Below are positions 10,998 to 20,229 of a DNA stretch of 64,000 nt, one piece after another. A program made the position numbers and the translations under genes. Positions within the stretch are counted from its first letter, which is position 1; every line of letters starts with the position of its first letter. Under the pieces are notes generated by a model. The model saw nothing but the letters and a program-made list of their open reading frames with translations, was not told the origin of the DNA and did no database searches. Origin of the DNA: Trichobilharzia szidati (lineage: Eukaryota > Platyhelminthes > Trematoda > Strigeidida > Schistosomatidae); NCBI GenBank assembly GCA_944472155.2, contig OX235274.1:35834052-35898051 (forward strand), read 5' to 3'.

Positions 10998-11520
10998 CAA
11001 TATCCGATATCTAATATCGTTTTTACGAGCTAGTGTAAACCAATTTTTTTATTTTGATCAAAAAAACCAATTTGATTTCTTTTTGCTCGCTTCTTGATTG
11101 TGAGGTAAAGGTTCCTGGTCTTCAGTAAACTTCTGCTTAGTTTATTCCGCCACTCGACTGTCGGAGCTTTGGTTGAGTACAAAACGAGTGGTGCTGGGAT
11201 TAATTATATGTTGTTTGTAGTATGCGGTGTATTTTTTAAAAATCTTTTTTATCACAGCTTGATTCCACACAGTACTTTTTGGTAGAAGTATGGGATTTTC
11301 AGCATGTGATATCGGTAGCCCAAATTTTGCAGGTCGACCATTGATATCAGGTGTGCGTCGGCAGGGGATCGAACCGTGGACCATATGCATAGCTGGCGAG
11401 AATCCTAACCACTGTACCACCGATGTTGCTGTGAATGGAGTTGATCCTTTCACTAGTTAATCCTTCAGTGTCGTCGTCAAAAGAAAAGAGATAATAATAA
11501 TAACAGATATAATTAGTGTA
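10998..11520 (-). mobile_element. CR1 3' UTR fragment ending in heptamer repeats
   Basis: Read on the minus strand it ends with GATATTA-GATATCG-GATATTG, three imperfect copies of a 7-mer. The preceding 3' UTR matches 11620-12060 of the full CR1 element and, inverted, 23990-24312. A tRNA-derived SINE (11230-11428) interrupts it. The copy at 24 kb preserves the uninterrupted sequence. Confidence 0.7.
11230..11428 (-). mobile_element. tRNA-derived SINE (Gly-like head, subfamily 2) inserted in CR1 3' UTR
   Basis: The minus strand reads CATCGGTGGTACAGTGGTTA (A box), TTCTCGCCAGCTATGCATAT (anticodon region), and CGGTTCGATCC (B box). Then CACCTGATATCAATGGTCG and a T/A-rich tail follow. The empty site in the CR1 copy at 24 kb defines its boundaries approximately. 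Confidence 0.7.
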
Positions 11521-12065
11521 GGTTATTCAGAATAAAAGACAGAAAACGAAATGAAGAAAATGTAAAAACAGACAGCTAATTAAATTTGAAGTCGACATAT
11601 ATATACATATATAAGTATATCTATGTAATATCCAATATCCTAATTACGAGCTAGTATAAACCAGTGATTTCTTTGAGCTCGCTTCTTGATTGTAAGGTAG
11701 AGGTTCCAGATCTTCGGTGAACTTATGCGTAGTAAATCCCGCCACTCGACTGCTTTAGCTCTGGTAGACTCCAAGAGGAGTGGTGCGAGGATTGGTCAAG
11801 ATTGTGGTTTGTAGTGTGCAGTATGTTAGGACTAAGCTGCTGCCGTGAATGGAGTTTGACCTAACACCCGTTGGTCATTCGGTGTAGTCATAAAAGTAGA
11901 ATAGTAATAATAATAGGTTGTGGTGTAGATAATATAGGTTGAGATAAGTGAAATAATAAAGGTGACCTAAGGAAAAGATAGAGCAGTCGGTACAGTGAGA
12001 GAAGACAGAACGGGTCGTGGGGATTTAGCTTGTATGCTTATCCAATGACAGTGTGATTTCAAATT

Positions 12066-12953
12066 TTAAGAGGATAAGCCATTGAGACACAAACCATGCA
12101 TTTCTGCATGGTTGTCCAGCTTCCACTTAAAAGTCTCCACAGATGGCGCTGTAGTTACGGCCGCCGGTAAAGCGTTCAAGAGACGGCAAACTCGAAGCGA
12201 GAAGAAATGTGAACGCACTCGAGTCTTTGGTCTCTGGTGTGCTATCCTTAGCGGGTTACCTCGTGGAAGCCTATAATCACTTAATGGCAGGATGCTTTTA
12301 TTAGGATGGGCCTGGTCATTTAAGATCTTATAGACGGTGATGAGGTCCCCGCTGTGACTACGGTAACTAAGTGTGAAAAGACTTAATTTCTTCAGTCTTT
12401 CCTCATATGATTTGTTGCGGAGGCCGATCACCCATTTTGTCGCTCGTCTCTGGACACTTTCTAGAATGTTAGCATTCCTTTTGAGTAGCGGAGGAGAAAT
12501 GAAATTATGCACCTCAAGGAGTGGCCTCACGTATGTCGTATACAACGTTAAGAATAGTTCAGGAGTAAGAGCTCCCAGCTGCCTATGCATAAAGTGTAAA
12601 GTTGCGTAAGCTTTGGCGACGTCCCTCGTGTAATTTACACTGGTATCTAGCTTTTCTGTTAAAATAAGACCTAGATCGCGTTCTGATGGCACACAACTCA
12701 AGTTATGGCCACCAAGGGTGTAATTTGCACTCGGTGACCTGCCGGAATGAAATTGGACTACTTTGCACTTCCTTAGGTTGAAAAGCATTCCGTTAGCTAG
12801 AGCCCAGTCTCCCAGAGTTTGCAGGTCAGCCTGCAATCTGTCGGAGTCTTCCGATGAGTTTATTGCTCTCCAAATCTTTACGTCATCACCGTAAAGAAGC
12901 GCAGAGCAGTTCAGTTGACAGGGCAGGTCGTTGATAAAAATCAAAAACATCAA
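12066..12953 (-). pseudogene. CR1 ORF2 reverse transcriptase, catalytic box and C-terminus
   Basis: This frame picks up at about 13015 with GVPQGSILGPLMFLIFINDL. The catalytic box reads ALLYGDDVKIW (YGDD where YADD is usual for CR1). It continues through QRRATKWVIGLRNKSYEERL to the end near 12066. No stop interrupts it. It is separated from the upstream RT by the frameshift near 13043. Confidence 0.8.
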
Positions 12954-14145
12954 CGGCCCTAAGATAGAACCCTGAGGAACCCCTGATGCCGAGATGTGCC
13001 AGGATGATCGGATGCGGTTGACTTTGGTGCAGAATTCTCTCGCCTAAGTAATCTTTCAGCCATGCGAGAAGTGCTCCAGAAACACCCGCTTTGCTTATTT
13101 TGTGAAGGAGCAGACCATGGTGAACTGTTTCGAATGCTTTCGCAAAGTCGAGAAAGATCACATGGACTGGTACCTTTACATCCCAGGATAGTGTCCAATC
13201 GTTCCAAGCTAATAGAAGATTCGTCATACAGGATCTTCCCCTCCTGAAACCGTGCTGTGCTTCATGGAGTAGGTTAGTCCTGTCGAAGTATTTTCTCATG
13301 TGGTCGTCAATGAGACTTTCCAATATCTTCGATATCACTGAAATTAGAGCAACTGGTCTGTAACTGGTCGCGTTCTGCCGGTCACCACCCTTGAAGATAG
13401 GAGATAGGATGGCTCGTTTCCATTCACATGGAAGTTTCCCTACATCAAAGGAGTGTTGAAACAGATCACTTAGGGGTTGGCAGAGACTTTCTGAACACTG
13501 CTTCAGGACGAATGGTCTTATGTCATGGCAACCTGTAGATTTTCCCGAAGCCAACTTTCCCAATTTTACGAGTACCATAGACGGGGTAATTTGAAATGTA
13601 CCCAGCAGGTTTTCGTACGTTGGTCTTGCATTGTAATCTTGATGTTTTGTGGGGGTAAAATCCTCATTACTGTTCAGTTGCCTGTGAAAGGCTAGACTGA
13701 ATATCTCTGCCATTTCAAGACTAGTAAGAGATTTCCCATCAGAACCCACTAGATTGCAAGCTCCCTGGTTGGTCGGTTTTCTTTCAGACATAAACCTGTA
13801 TGGGCTTTTCGGGTTCACGAGAAGCTTATTGGCGAGGTTTCTCTGGAATGTCCTTCTATCACTTCGGACTCGTATGTTACATCGATTCCTGAGTTCAAGG
13901 TACACTTCATGTTCGGGTTGACTCTTCGATACTCGCCACGCAAACCAGGCTTTTCGCTTCGCCTGTAGAAGGCGTTGTGTCCCCCTTTTTAGCCATGAAC
14001 GTTGCTTTCTAGCTTTTGGTGTGACTAAAGAAACAGTGTCTGAGACCGCCTGGTGAATGATCTCCTTTACCACTCCCCAGTGTTCTTCTACTGTAAGCTC
14101 TATCCAATTTTTTGCGCAATTTGCTTCAGACAAAAGTCTTCGCAT
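12886..14145 (-). pseudogene. CR1 ORF2 reverse transcriptase, palm and fingers
   Basis: The open stretch is in the same frame as the endonuclease. It contains a connector rich in basic residues, then the RT: LPCEWKRAILSPIFKGGD, SYRPVALISVISKILE, and the first catalytic Asp block VIFLDFAKAFETVHH. After GVSGALLAWLKDYLGER the frame is lost by a one-base shift near 13043, and the GVPQGS block continues in the frame of the next feature. Confidence 0.8.
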
Positions 14146-14193
14146 TTCGGTGTAATTGGCTTTGTTATAACACAGACAGGGATGTGTATTGTC

Positions 14194-14960
14194 CTACTGT
14201 AAACGCTCGCGGAGGACTATGTCGAATGTTATGACCACGTGGTCACTACTACCTATGGGAGTCGTGATCTGAACGTTTTCCACTAGTAGCTGGTCACTAG
14301 TGAGCACATAATCCATTCTAGAAGACTTCCCATCTGGGCCCCATCTAGTATCCATTCTGACATTTTCAGTGGATGCAGCCTCCCTGATGGTATGCAGCAG
14401 ATTTCGATCAAATCTATCATGGGTATATCCCGTCATCAAGTTAAGAGACGGGGCATTGAAGTCTCCAGCTATGACGATTTGATCATAACCCATGTCTTGT
14501 GTCGCTGAAATTGTATTCAGCAGTACCTGGTTGTGGTCTGCTCCACATTAAGGTGATCTGTAAATGCTGCCCACTAGATACTTACAGTACCCAACGGTGA
14601 AATGGCACCATTTGGAGTCAGGGAGCTCAATGAGGGGAGGGTCGATTGCATGGACACATCTGAGCTGTTTGTCGACGTATATGGCGACTCCACCTCTTTC
14701 TTTCAGATCCCTATCTCGCCTGACTAGACCATATCATTTATACTGACTTCGCTGTCTACCACCGTGGGTTAGCCAGGTTTCCGTCAGTATGATGATCTTG
14801 GAGTTCAGCTGTGATTGTAGGTATCTAAGTTCAGCTATTTTGCCTCTTAGACCTCTCACATTACTGCACAGGCAACTGGTAGTCAGTTTCACCACGTCCC
14901 CGTATTGAAGGGTGGTTGACGTGATGTGGGCTGTCGGTTGAGGAGTTATCCTACGAACTA
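14194..14960 (-). pseudogene. CR1 ORF2 endonuclease domain (APE type)
   Basis: Blocks in order on the minus strand: LCSNVRGLRGKIAEL, IIILTETWLTHGG, RDRDLKERGGVAIYVDKQLR, the catalytic IVIAGDFNAP, RMDYVL, and GSSDHVVITFDI at the end. These are the E, D and H motifs of the exonuclease-endonuclease-phosphatase fold that nicks target DNA. In-frame stops lie near 14739 and 14550, and after LRERLQ at 14194. Confidence 0.75.
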
Positions 14961-15088
14961 GTTGGCCGATTCCCCGGGAACCGACTTGTTGGCGTTATTT
15001 TCTTCTGATTCAATCGGAGCACTTGGATGACACTGGCTATCATCGTCCGTGCTGCACCGCTGTATTGTGACTAGGGGTTGGGGATTTT

Positions 15089-16480
15089 CTATGACAACGT
15101 TTTGTTCTCTCCTTTGGGTACGAGGCCGGCTCCCACAGCAGCGAATGTGTCTGCTGACCTGGTCTTGGTCTCGCACCATATCTGGAGAGCAGTAGTCAAG
15201 TGGTCTCGGGAGCTGAACTTGACAGGTAAAAGACGTGGTGTGTTGGTTGACATAAGGTGAGTGGGTCGAGGCAGTCTATAAATAGAGACAGCCCGTGAAC
15301 TTCCCAGAGCCATCTGAGATGCCAACCATCTCCATTGCTGAACATCGTGACAGTGCTTCTCACAAGCGTTTCCAGTTACCAGTTCGGGAATGCCGTGAAC
15401 AACCATGGAGGCAGAAGGAATAAGCTCTGGCAACTCCCTCGCCATCTGTGTTTCCTTCCATGGCCTATCTGGCCTAACACGTATATTGTAGGTCCTCCCT
15501 AAAGAAAGGACTTGGGAAGTCAGTAACACTTTTTCGGCATCCTCGGTAGAGCCCAGTGTTACCCTCAGTGGGGAAGGTTTGCCTTGAGGAGCAGCAGTGC
15601 CCCTATACAATCTGCATAGTTTTACTGGTTGGACGTCCAGACCCAGTGTGCTACATAAGTTGAACTACTGTTCCTGATCAAACAGGTCCCTGTTTTCCAG
15701 CACACTGCTGCTACAGTCTGGTACATTAAAGAGGATTACTCAGTTTGATCTACTAACCGTGGATTTAGGTTCGGTCCTCGCACATTTGTCATCCCCCTTA
15801 AGACCGTTTTGTTTCGTCTGGTGCGACTGGGTATTATTGTGTGTCGCAGTGCCGTGGCCACTATTACTTGTGGACGGTAAGGGTCTTTTCCCAGCGACAG
15901 ATACCCTTGGTGCTTCAGCCTCTGTGTCTGGGGCAGTTATGGCAGGAATTGCAAGTATAACCGGTGTGGATTTTGGTATCCCCGATTTAAGTGCAATTGT
16001 GCTGTTTTCTGAGTTGGTGGGAGTTGAACGTTTCACGTTTTTCCCTGATACCTCTGTGCCATCTTTAGCTTTCGAGGAACTACACGAGGCTGCATCAGGA
16101 CAGCAACTTGGGCATATGTACCAGAACCATGGGCATGGGTTCTTATGCATAAAATCGTAATATACTTTTGGTACCCCGGTGTCACATCTACAATGTACCC
16201 ATTGCTTGCAAAAGTTGCATTCGAAGGCAGAGTCTACTTGTTCGACAACAGAATTGCAGACCTTGCAATCGTCTGCCTTTCTGGGGAACGTTTTCGTCGT
16301 CTTGCGACGTCGTGAACGTTTCTTATTGGCCTTCCTGTTTGTTTCAAGGCCTACCGTGGATATGGGTGTTATACTATTCTCACTTTGTGCAGATTTACCT
16401 TTCGGCTCTACTAACCTAGTCGTGTTAACAGGGATGGAGCCACATCCGTGAACTACACTGCTTGCGTGATAGATATTCAC
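15089..16480 (-). pseudogene. CR1 ORF1 with PHD-like zinc finger
   Basis: From M at 16480 one frame runs to 15089 with two in-frame stops between 15742 and 15640. Residues about 50-65 are Arg/Lys-rich (KKRSRRRK). A C4HC3 pattern follows: C72, C75, C88, C91, H96, C99, C123, C126. After the stops the frame resumes with a conserved block near PLRVTLGSTEDAEKVLLTSQ, as in ORF1 proteins that bind the element RNA. PHD fingers bind histone tails in other proteins; a targeting role for the element is possible but not shown here. Confidence 0.7.
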
Positions 16481-16560
16481 GAAGTCTCCTTTTGCTCATA
16501 TCGACTTAGCTTTCCGTTGAACTTGACAAATTCTGGAGCAGCCGCAATGTCAGCTACCAG

Positions 16561-16965
16561 TGAATTTCACTGGTTATAACTCTGGAGGAAAAAATTAGGA
16601 CCATGTCTCTATTTTAACAGTCTTATGGTTTACTTTGTTAAAGTTAAGCATGGGGTAATGTAGATCCTTTCTGGTGGTAAGTGTTGATTTGTAGAGATTG
16701 TGTTATGAATATTAATCAGGTCGCACTGCGTTATCTGATGATGAGAAATTCACAGACGCAACCCTTGGATTCCGTCATCATATTATCAGCGATACACCGT
16801 GAGGTCACCATACTGTATAAACTCGCTGAGATCTAAGGCACTTTGGAGAAATATTATACACTAAAATCATGAACTTTTAAGTACCAGCATATGTCTGTTT
16901 TCTGAAACTGCATGAAAAGATCGTGAGTAACTGGAACCAACAGTTTGTTAGCCAAATGAGTGACA
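16561..16965. other. No supported feature
   Basis: Sequence beyond the apparent CR1 5' end. I see neither coding character nor a repeat I can name. Confidence 0.4.
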
Positions 16966-16969
16966 TTTG

Positions 16970-17254
16970 TCAGTTTTTGTAATTAGTTTTTAGAGTAGAT
17001 ACGTACTTGATACCTTCAATTTTTTGGCAGATTGAGACGAAAATCAGGAATAAAACTGTACTGACTGCAATTCCTCCATGATTGATGTTCTCCTTACAGA
17101 GTGCACGGGGTTCTCCTACGTCAAGAATTACGTGCTCCCATGTGCTCTCAAGCGCAAGATAGCAGTCAGGTCGCCCATTACTATTTCCCAGACATTCCAG
17201 AGGAGGACTCTGAGCGACAAAATAGTTGGAATAACTTTCCATATCTAAAAACAA
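16970..17254 (-). CDS. Possible exon of an unrecognised membrane-anchored protein
   Basis: A 94-codon minus-strand frame has balanced composition and four cysteines in the first 55 residues (near PLECLG, RPDCYL, ALCKEN). A hydrophobic stretch follows (about residues 65-78, AVSTVLFLIFVSIC). A GT donor-like site (GAAG|GTATCA) follows the hydrophobic segment. It matches no transposon protein I recognise. It could be a real small exon or a chance frame; the absence of linked exons keeps this low. Confidence 0.25.
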   Translation of the reverse strand: MFLDMESYSNYFVAQSPPLECLGNSNGRPDCYLALESTWEHVILDVGEPRALCKENINHGGIAVSTVLFLIFVSICQKIEGIKYVSTLKTNYKN

Positions 17255-17303
17255 TAATGACTTGAAATATCTTAGTAATTTAACGGTAAGAAGTTGCGCG
17301 AGT

Positions 17304-17618
17304 TGTCAGCACTGGTGCCAGCGTTGTTGGACATCGAGTGGGCGTTCTATGAACTAGTTTATTCGAACCGGTTTCCTGTTCGTTGGAAGCAACATTCCAT
17401 GTCGTGACCTACACGTCTGATCGTTGACAGAAGACCGAAGCGATGTCTATTATGCTGACGTTATTTGCAGACTTTGGTGCACTGTTAGTAACCAACTGTG
17501 AATCACATGGTGAAGCTGCTGTCTGATTAAATCGCTACACTGGTTTACCACCTCAATACTACTTGCATGACTAATAAACCTTCGACTTACCGTCTTTTAA
17601 TACCGCTTGCGTTGAAAT
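17304..17618 (+). mobile_element. Candidate solo LTR with 5-bp flank duplication
   Basis: The block starts TGTCAGCACTGGTGCC and is flanked on both sides by CGAGT (17299-17303 and 17619-17623). Near its 3' end is AATAAACCTTCGACTTACCG, as in an LTR R region. It ends GAAAT rather than the usual CA, which weakens the call. Strand is inferred from the AATAAA. Confidence 0.35.
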
Positions 17619-17929
17619 CGAGTTGGTTATAATACATATAAAATAGTGTTATTAGTTCTGAAGAGTTGACTTCTGGCTACGGAAAATTTGCCTAATACCT
17701 TTATCGGCAAAATTTAGGATCCTTTCAGAAATTATATATATGTTGAATTTCATGTGGATGTTTCAACCGTGATCATCCACCATTCTTTTTATCATTATTA
17801 TCTTGTTCTGATTTAACTTCTTTTCCACAACCTCATCTTTGATTACCTCAAATAGGTTGAGATTACCATCCCTGTTTTACTACCTTTTTGAGTGAACACT
17901 AGTTGTCAACTAATGTAATGCTTTTAGTT

Positions 17930-18052
17930 CTATCTTTGATGCAGGCTGAATTCTATCAATCAAGTTTGCATTGTGACCACCCCTCTAGGTGGCTCACTAA
18001 CATGATGCACCTTTAACTGCTGATAATTGATGGTTGAAGGCAATCAACAGGA
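17930..18052 (+). mobile_element. Hammerhead SINE family 3, upstream body segment
   Basis: The sequence ACACTAGTTGTCAACTAATG, CTTTGATGCAGGCTGAATTC and CTAGGTGGCTCACTAACATG matches the body upstream of the head in the copy at 53315-53450. Confidence 0.5.
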
Positions 18053-18053
18053 A

Positions 18054-18098
18054 GCCCTGGACCTAGGTTTCGTGCTGGCTGTCGCTCATTAGCAAGGC
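18054..18098 (-). ncRNA. Hammerhead ribozyme, family 3, well preserved
   Basis: Sense (minus) strand: stem I GCCUUG pairs fully with CAGGGC after the cleavage site (one G-U pair). Core CUAAUGA (consensus CUGAUGA, G5 changed), short stem II GCG/CAC, GAAA, palindromic stem III CCUAGG, cleavage triplet GUC. All secondary-structure elements are in the right order and spacing. The G5 change probably blocks catalysis. Confidence 0.6.
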
Positions 18099-18230
18099 AC
18101 ATCTGCTACCATGAAGGAACTCATGTCAACCATGAGCCCGAATAGCGGAGTGGTAACGTCTCTTACTACAGCACTGGATGACGCGGGTTCAAAATTCAGA
18201 AGAGACATGGGTTCCTCCAAAGTTGCAGAT

Positions 18231-18279
18231 ACGACTTGCAGATGAATACCAACTAGCACGAAAAGTAGGTCAAGCGACG
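18231..18279 (+). ncRNA. Hammerhead ribozyme relic, family 3
   Basis: Stem I CUUG/CAAG, core CAGAUGA (U4 changed), loop ACCAACUAGCAC, GAAA, degraded stem III, GGUC before the stem I return. Partner of the minus-strand ribozyme 130 bp to the left. Confidence 0.5.
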
Positions 18280-18599
18280 CTTCCTGCCAATTGCCTCTAA
18301 CCATCTAAAATCTTATCAATACTACACATTTTTTGTAATCACACGTGCTAAACACTACAAAAATGCACAACTGGAAATTTTCAGGGAATAAGGGACCCTA
18401 TTTAAGAAATACTGTTTGGGCATCAGTAGAGAACAGATAGCACGTGAAAATGACCTTAAACCAACCAATCAAGTGGCTTCACATTACTACAGATCAGATT
18501 AGAGAGAAGTAGGAGACACTACGTGGCATCACTGAGGAAACCTGCGTAAAAGAATATTGAGACTAACTCTCTGATTTTTATGTTCAAGGAAACTTTTAC

Positions 18600-20226
18600 A
18601 AGTGTTCTAAAGGGTGTAGAAGAGATGACAAAGAATGGCTTTCAATGGATACCTAGAAGCTAATCGAGAAGAGGAGGATAGTGAAAGAGAAGATGACTCA
18701 ATGCAAAGAGGAGCAACAGAAGGAGAAGCTGAGTTCAGTGTACGCTGCACTAAATCAAGAGAGAAGTGAAGAAAAGTGCTAGGAAAGACGAAAGAAAATT
18801 CTACTACACACTGGCCGGTAACTGAAGCAGAACTAGCAGGCCGGTCGCAGGTAAAGGAGACCTCAGAACATTATATCAGGTAACCAGATTTCTATCAAAG
18901 AAGAGATCAACCCAGATGATGAAACCAATAGAAGGCGTTCAAGGGAGCCTGATTGCGTAGGAGGAGAAACAAATCAAACAATGGACTGATCAAATCAAAG
19001 GACTCTTGAACCGACCATCACCTGTAACTCAGTCTGAAATACCACCATGACCAACAGCAACACAGAACTGCCTGCCAGTGGACACTACTCCTCCAACGAA
19101 AGCGGAAATCCTGAATGCGGTCAAGCTACTGAACGCCAACTAGGAACGCACCAGAGTTAGGTGCGACTCCTGCCGAAGCACTGAAAACAGACCCAGAGAC
19201 TGCAGCATATATGCTGACACCACTATTGCAAAATGTTTGGAAACAAGGGAAGGTGCCTACTGATTGGAATGAAGGCTACATTGCCGAGCTTCCAAAGAAG
19301 GACGAATTACGCCCCACTCCGCAACAGAAAACGCAGTGAAGAGTTTGAAATGTACACAGGGATGAAATTTTTAATTGTGGTGCACTGTGCATCAGACTGT
19401 TGGGAGAGACGAGTCAGGAATACGCCGGACCACTGATAAGAAGGCTCTAGAAGATCTGAATTTCGCGGATGATTTATGTCTAGTCTCAAACCGAATGTGT
19501 GGCCGAAGAGGTAGGCAACGAAGACAGGACTGCAAGTGAACGTAGAAAGGATGGAGGTGATGAAGATAACCAACCAATAGCAACAGCAACAACAAACAGC
19601 ATCAATCACCATGAAGAGGAGAAACTTGAAGGAGATTACTTCCTTCGCATATCTAGGGGACGTTGCTTCAACCAGAGGCAGAACGGATGAAGATTTCAAG
19701 GCCAGCCAGGATCGGAAAGGCAAGATATGTCTTATTCAACCTGAAAATAGTTTGGAATTTTTCTGCACTTCTCAGCATAAAGAACAAGATTCGAATTCTA
19801 TTCAACACAAATGTGAGGTCAGTCAGTTCTTCTATATGAGTCAGAAACTTGCACTGCGTATCTGTCACGAAAAGGATTTACAACCGGCCACTGCAGACTT
19901 TTCTCAACAGCTTCCTTCGCTTGCTCCATACTGAAGATCAAATGGCCAGGATGCCAGAAAGAATTAGTAACAAGAAACTATAGGAACAAACCAACCAGCA
20001 GCCTACTGTTAAGAAATATGTAGGAGAAAATGGAGATGGATTGAGCGTACGTTGAGGAAACCGTCGAATGATGTCCGTGCCAGCCATTGCTCAAGTGGAA
20101 CCTGAATGGGAAACGACGAGTTTGTTGTCCGAGGGTGCCATGGAAGAGGTTGGGTGAGGAGCAGATGAAAGATTATGAGCAATCGTGGATCCAGCCGTAG
20201 AGGATAGCAGAAAATAGAACAAAGTG
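18600..20226 (+). mobile_element. RTE retrotransposon, long but decayed copy
   Basis: Ordered remnants of one RTE ORF: the pre-RT connector (about 18600-18880), LRTLYQVTRFLSKKRSTQMM (18860-18930), VDTTPPTKAEILNAVKLLNA (19080-19140), and LLQNVWKQGKVPTDWNEGYI (19225-19285). The central RT including the catalytic box is deleted or scrambled. The post-RT region runs from about 19500 to 20226 and ends without a clear trinucleotide tail. Many stops and frameshifts; no intact domain. Confidence 0.75.
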
Positions 20227-20229
20227 AAA

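Larger units (their letters stand above)
11620..16560 (-). mobile_element. Nearly full-length CR1-clade retrotransposon
   Basis: Reading the minus strand: a short 5' UTR above 16480, ORF1 (16480-15089) with a PHD-like finger, ORF2 with AP-type endonuclease (about 14960-14194) and reverse transcriptase (14145-12066), then a 3' UTR of about 445 bp. The 3' terminus near 11620 is GGATATTGGATATT, about two copies of a 7-base unit. About 4.9 kb in total. Both ORFs carry stops and ORF2 has a frameshift near 13043, so the copy is dead. CR1 elements characteristically end in short tandem repeats rather than poly(A). Confidence 0.85.
18053..18310 (+). mobile_element. Hammerhead SINE family 3: head-to-head inverted pair
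   Basis: 18053-18140 is a minus-strand 3' half (ribozyme, then GGAACTCATGTC reversed). From about 18140 a + strand copy starts with its tRNA-like head GAGCCCGAATAGCGGAGTGG, B box GCGGGTTCAAAAT and its own ribozyme region (18231-18279). The minus copy breaks exactly where the plus head begins. Confidence 0.6.
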
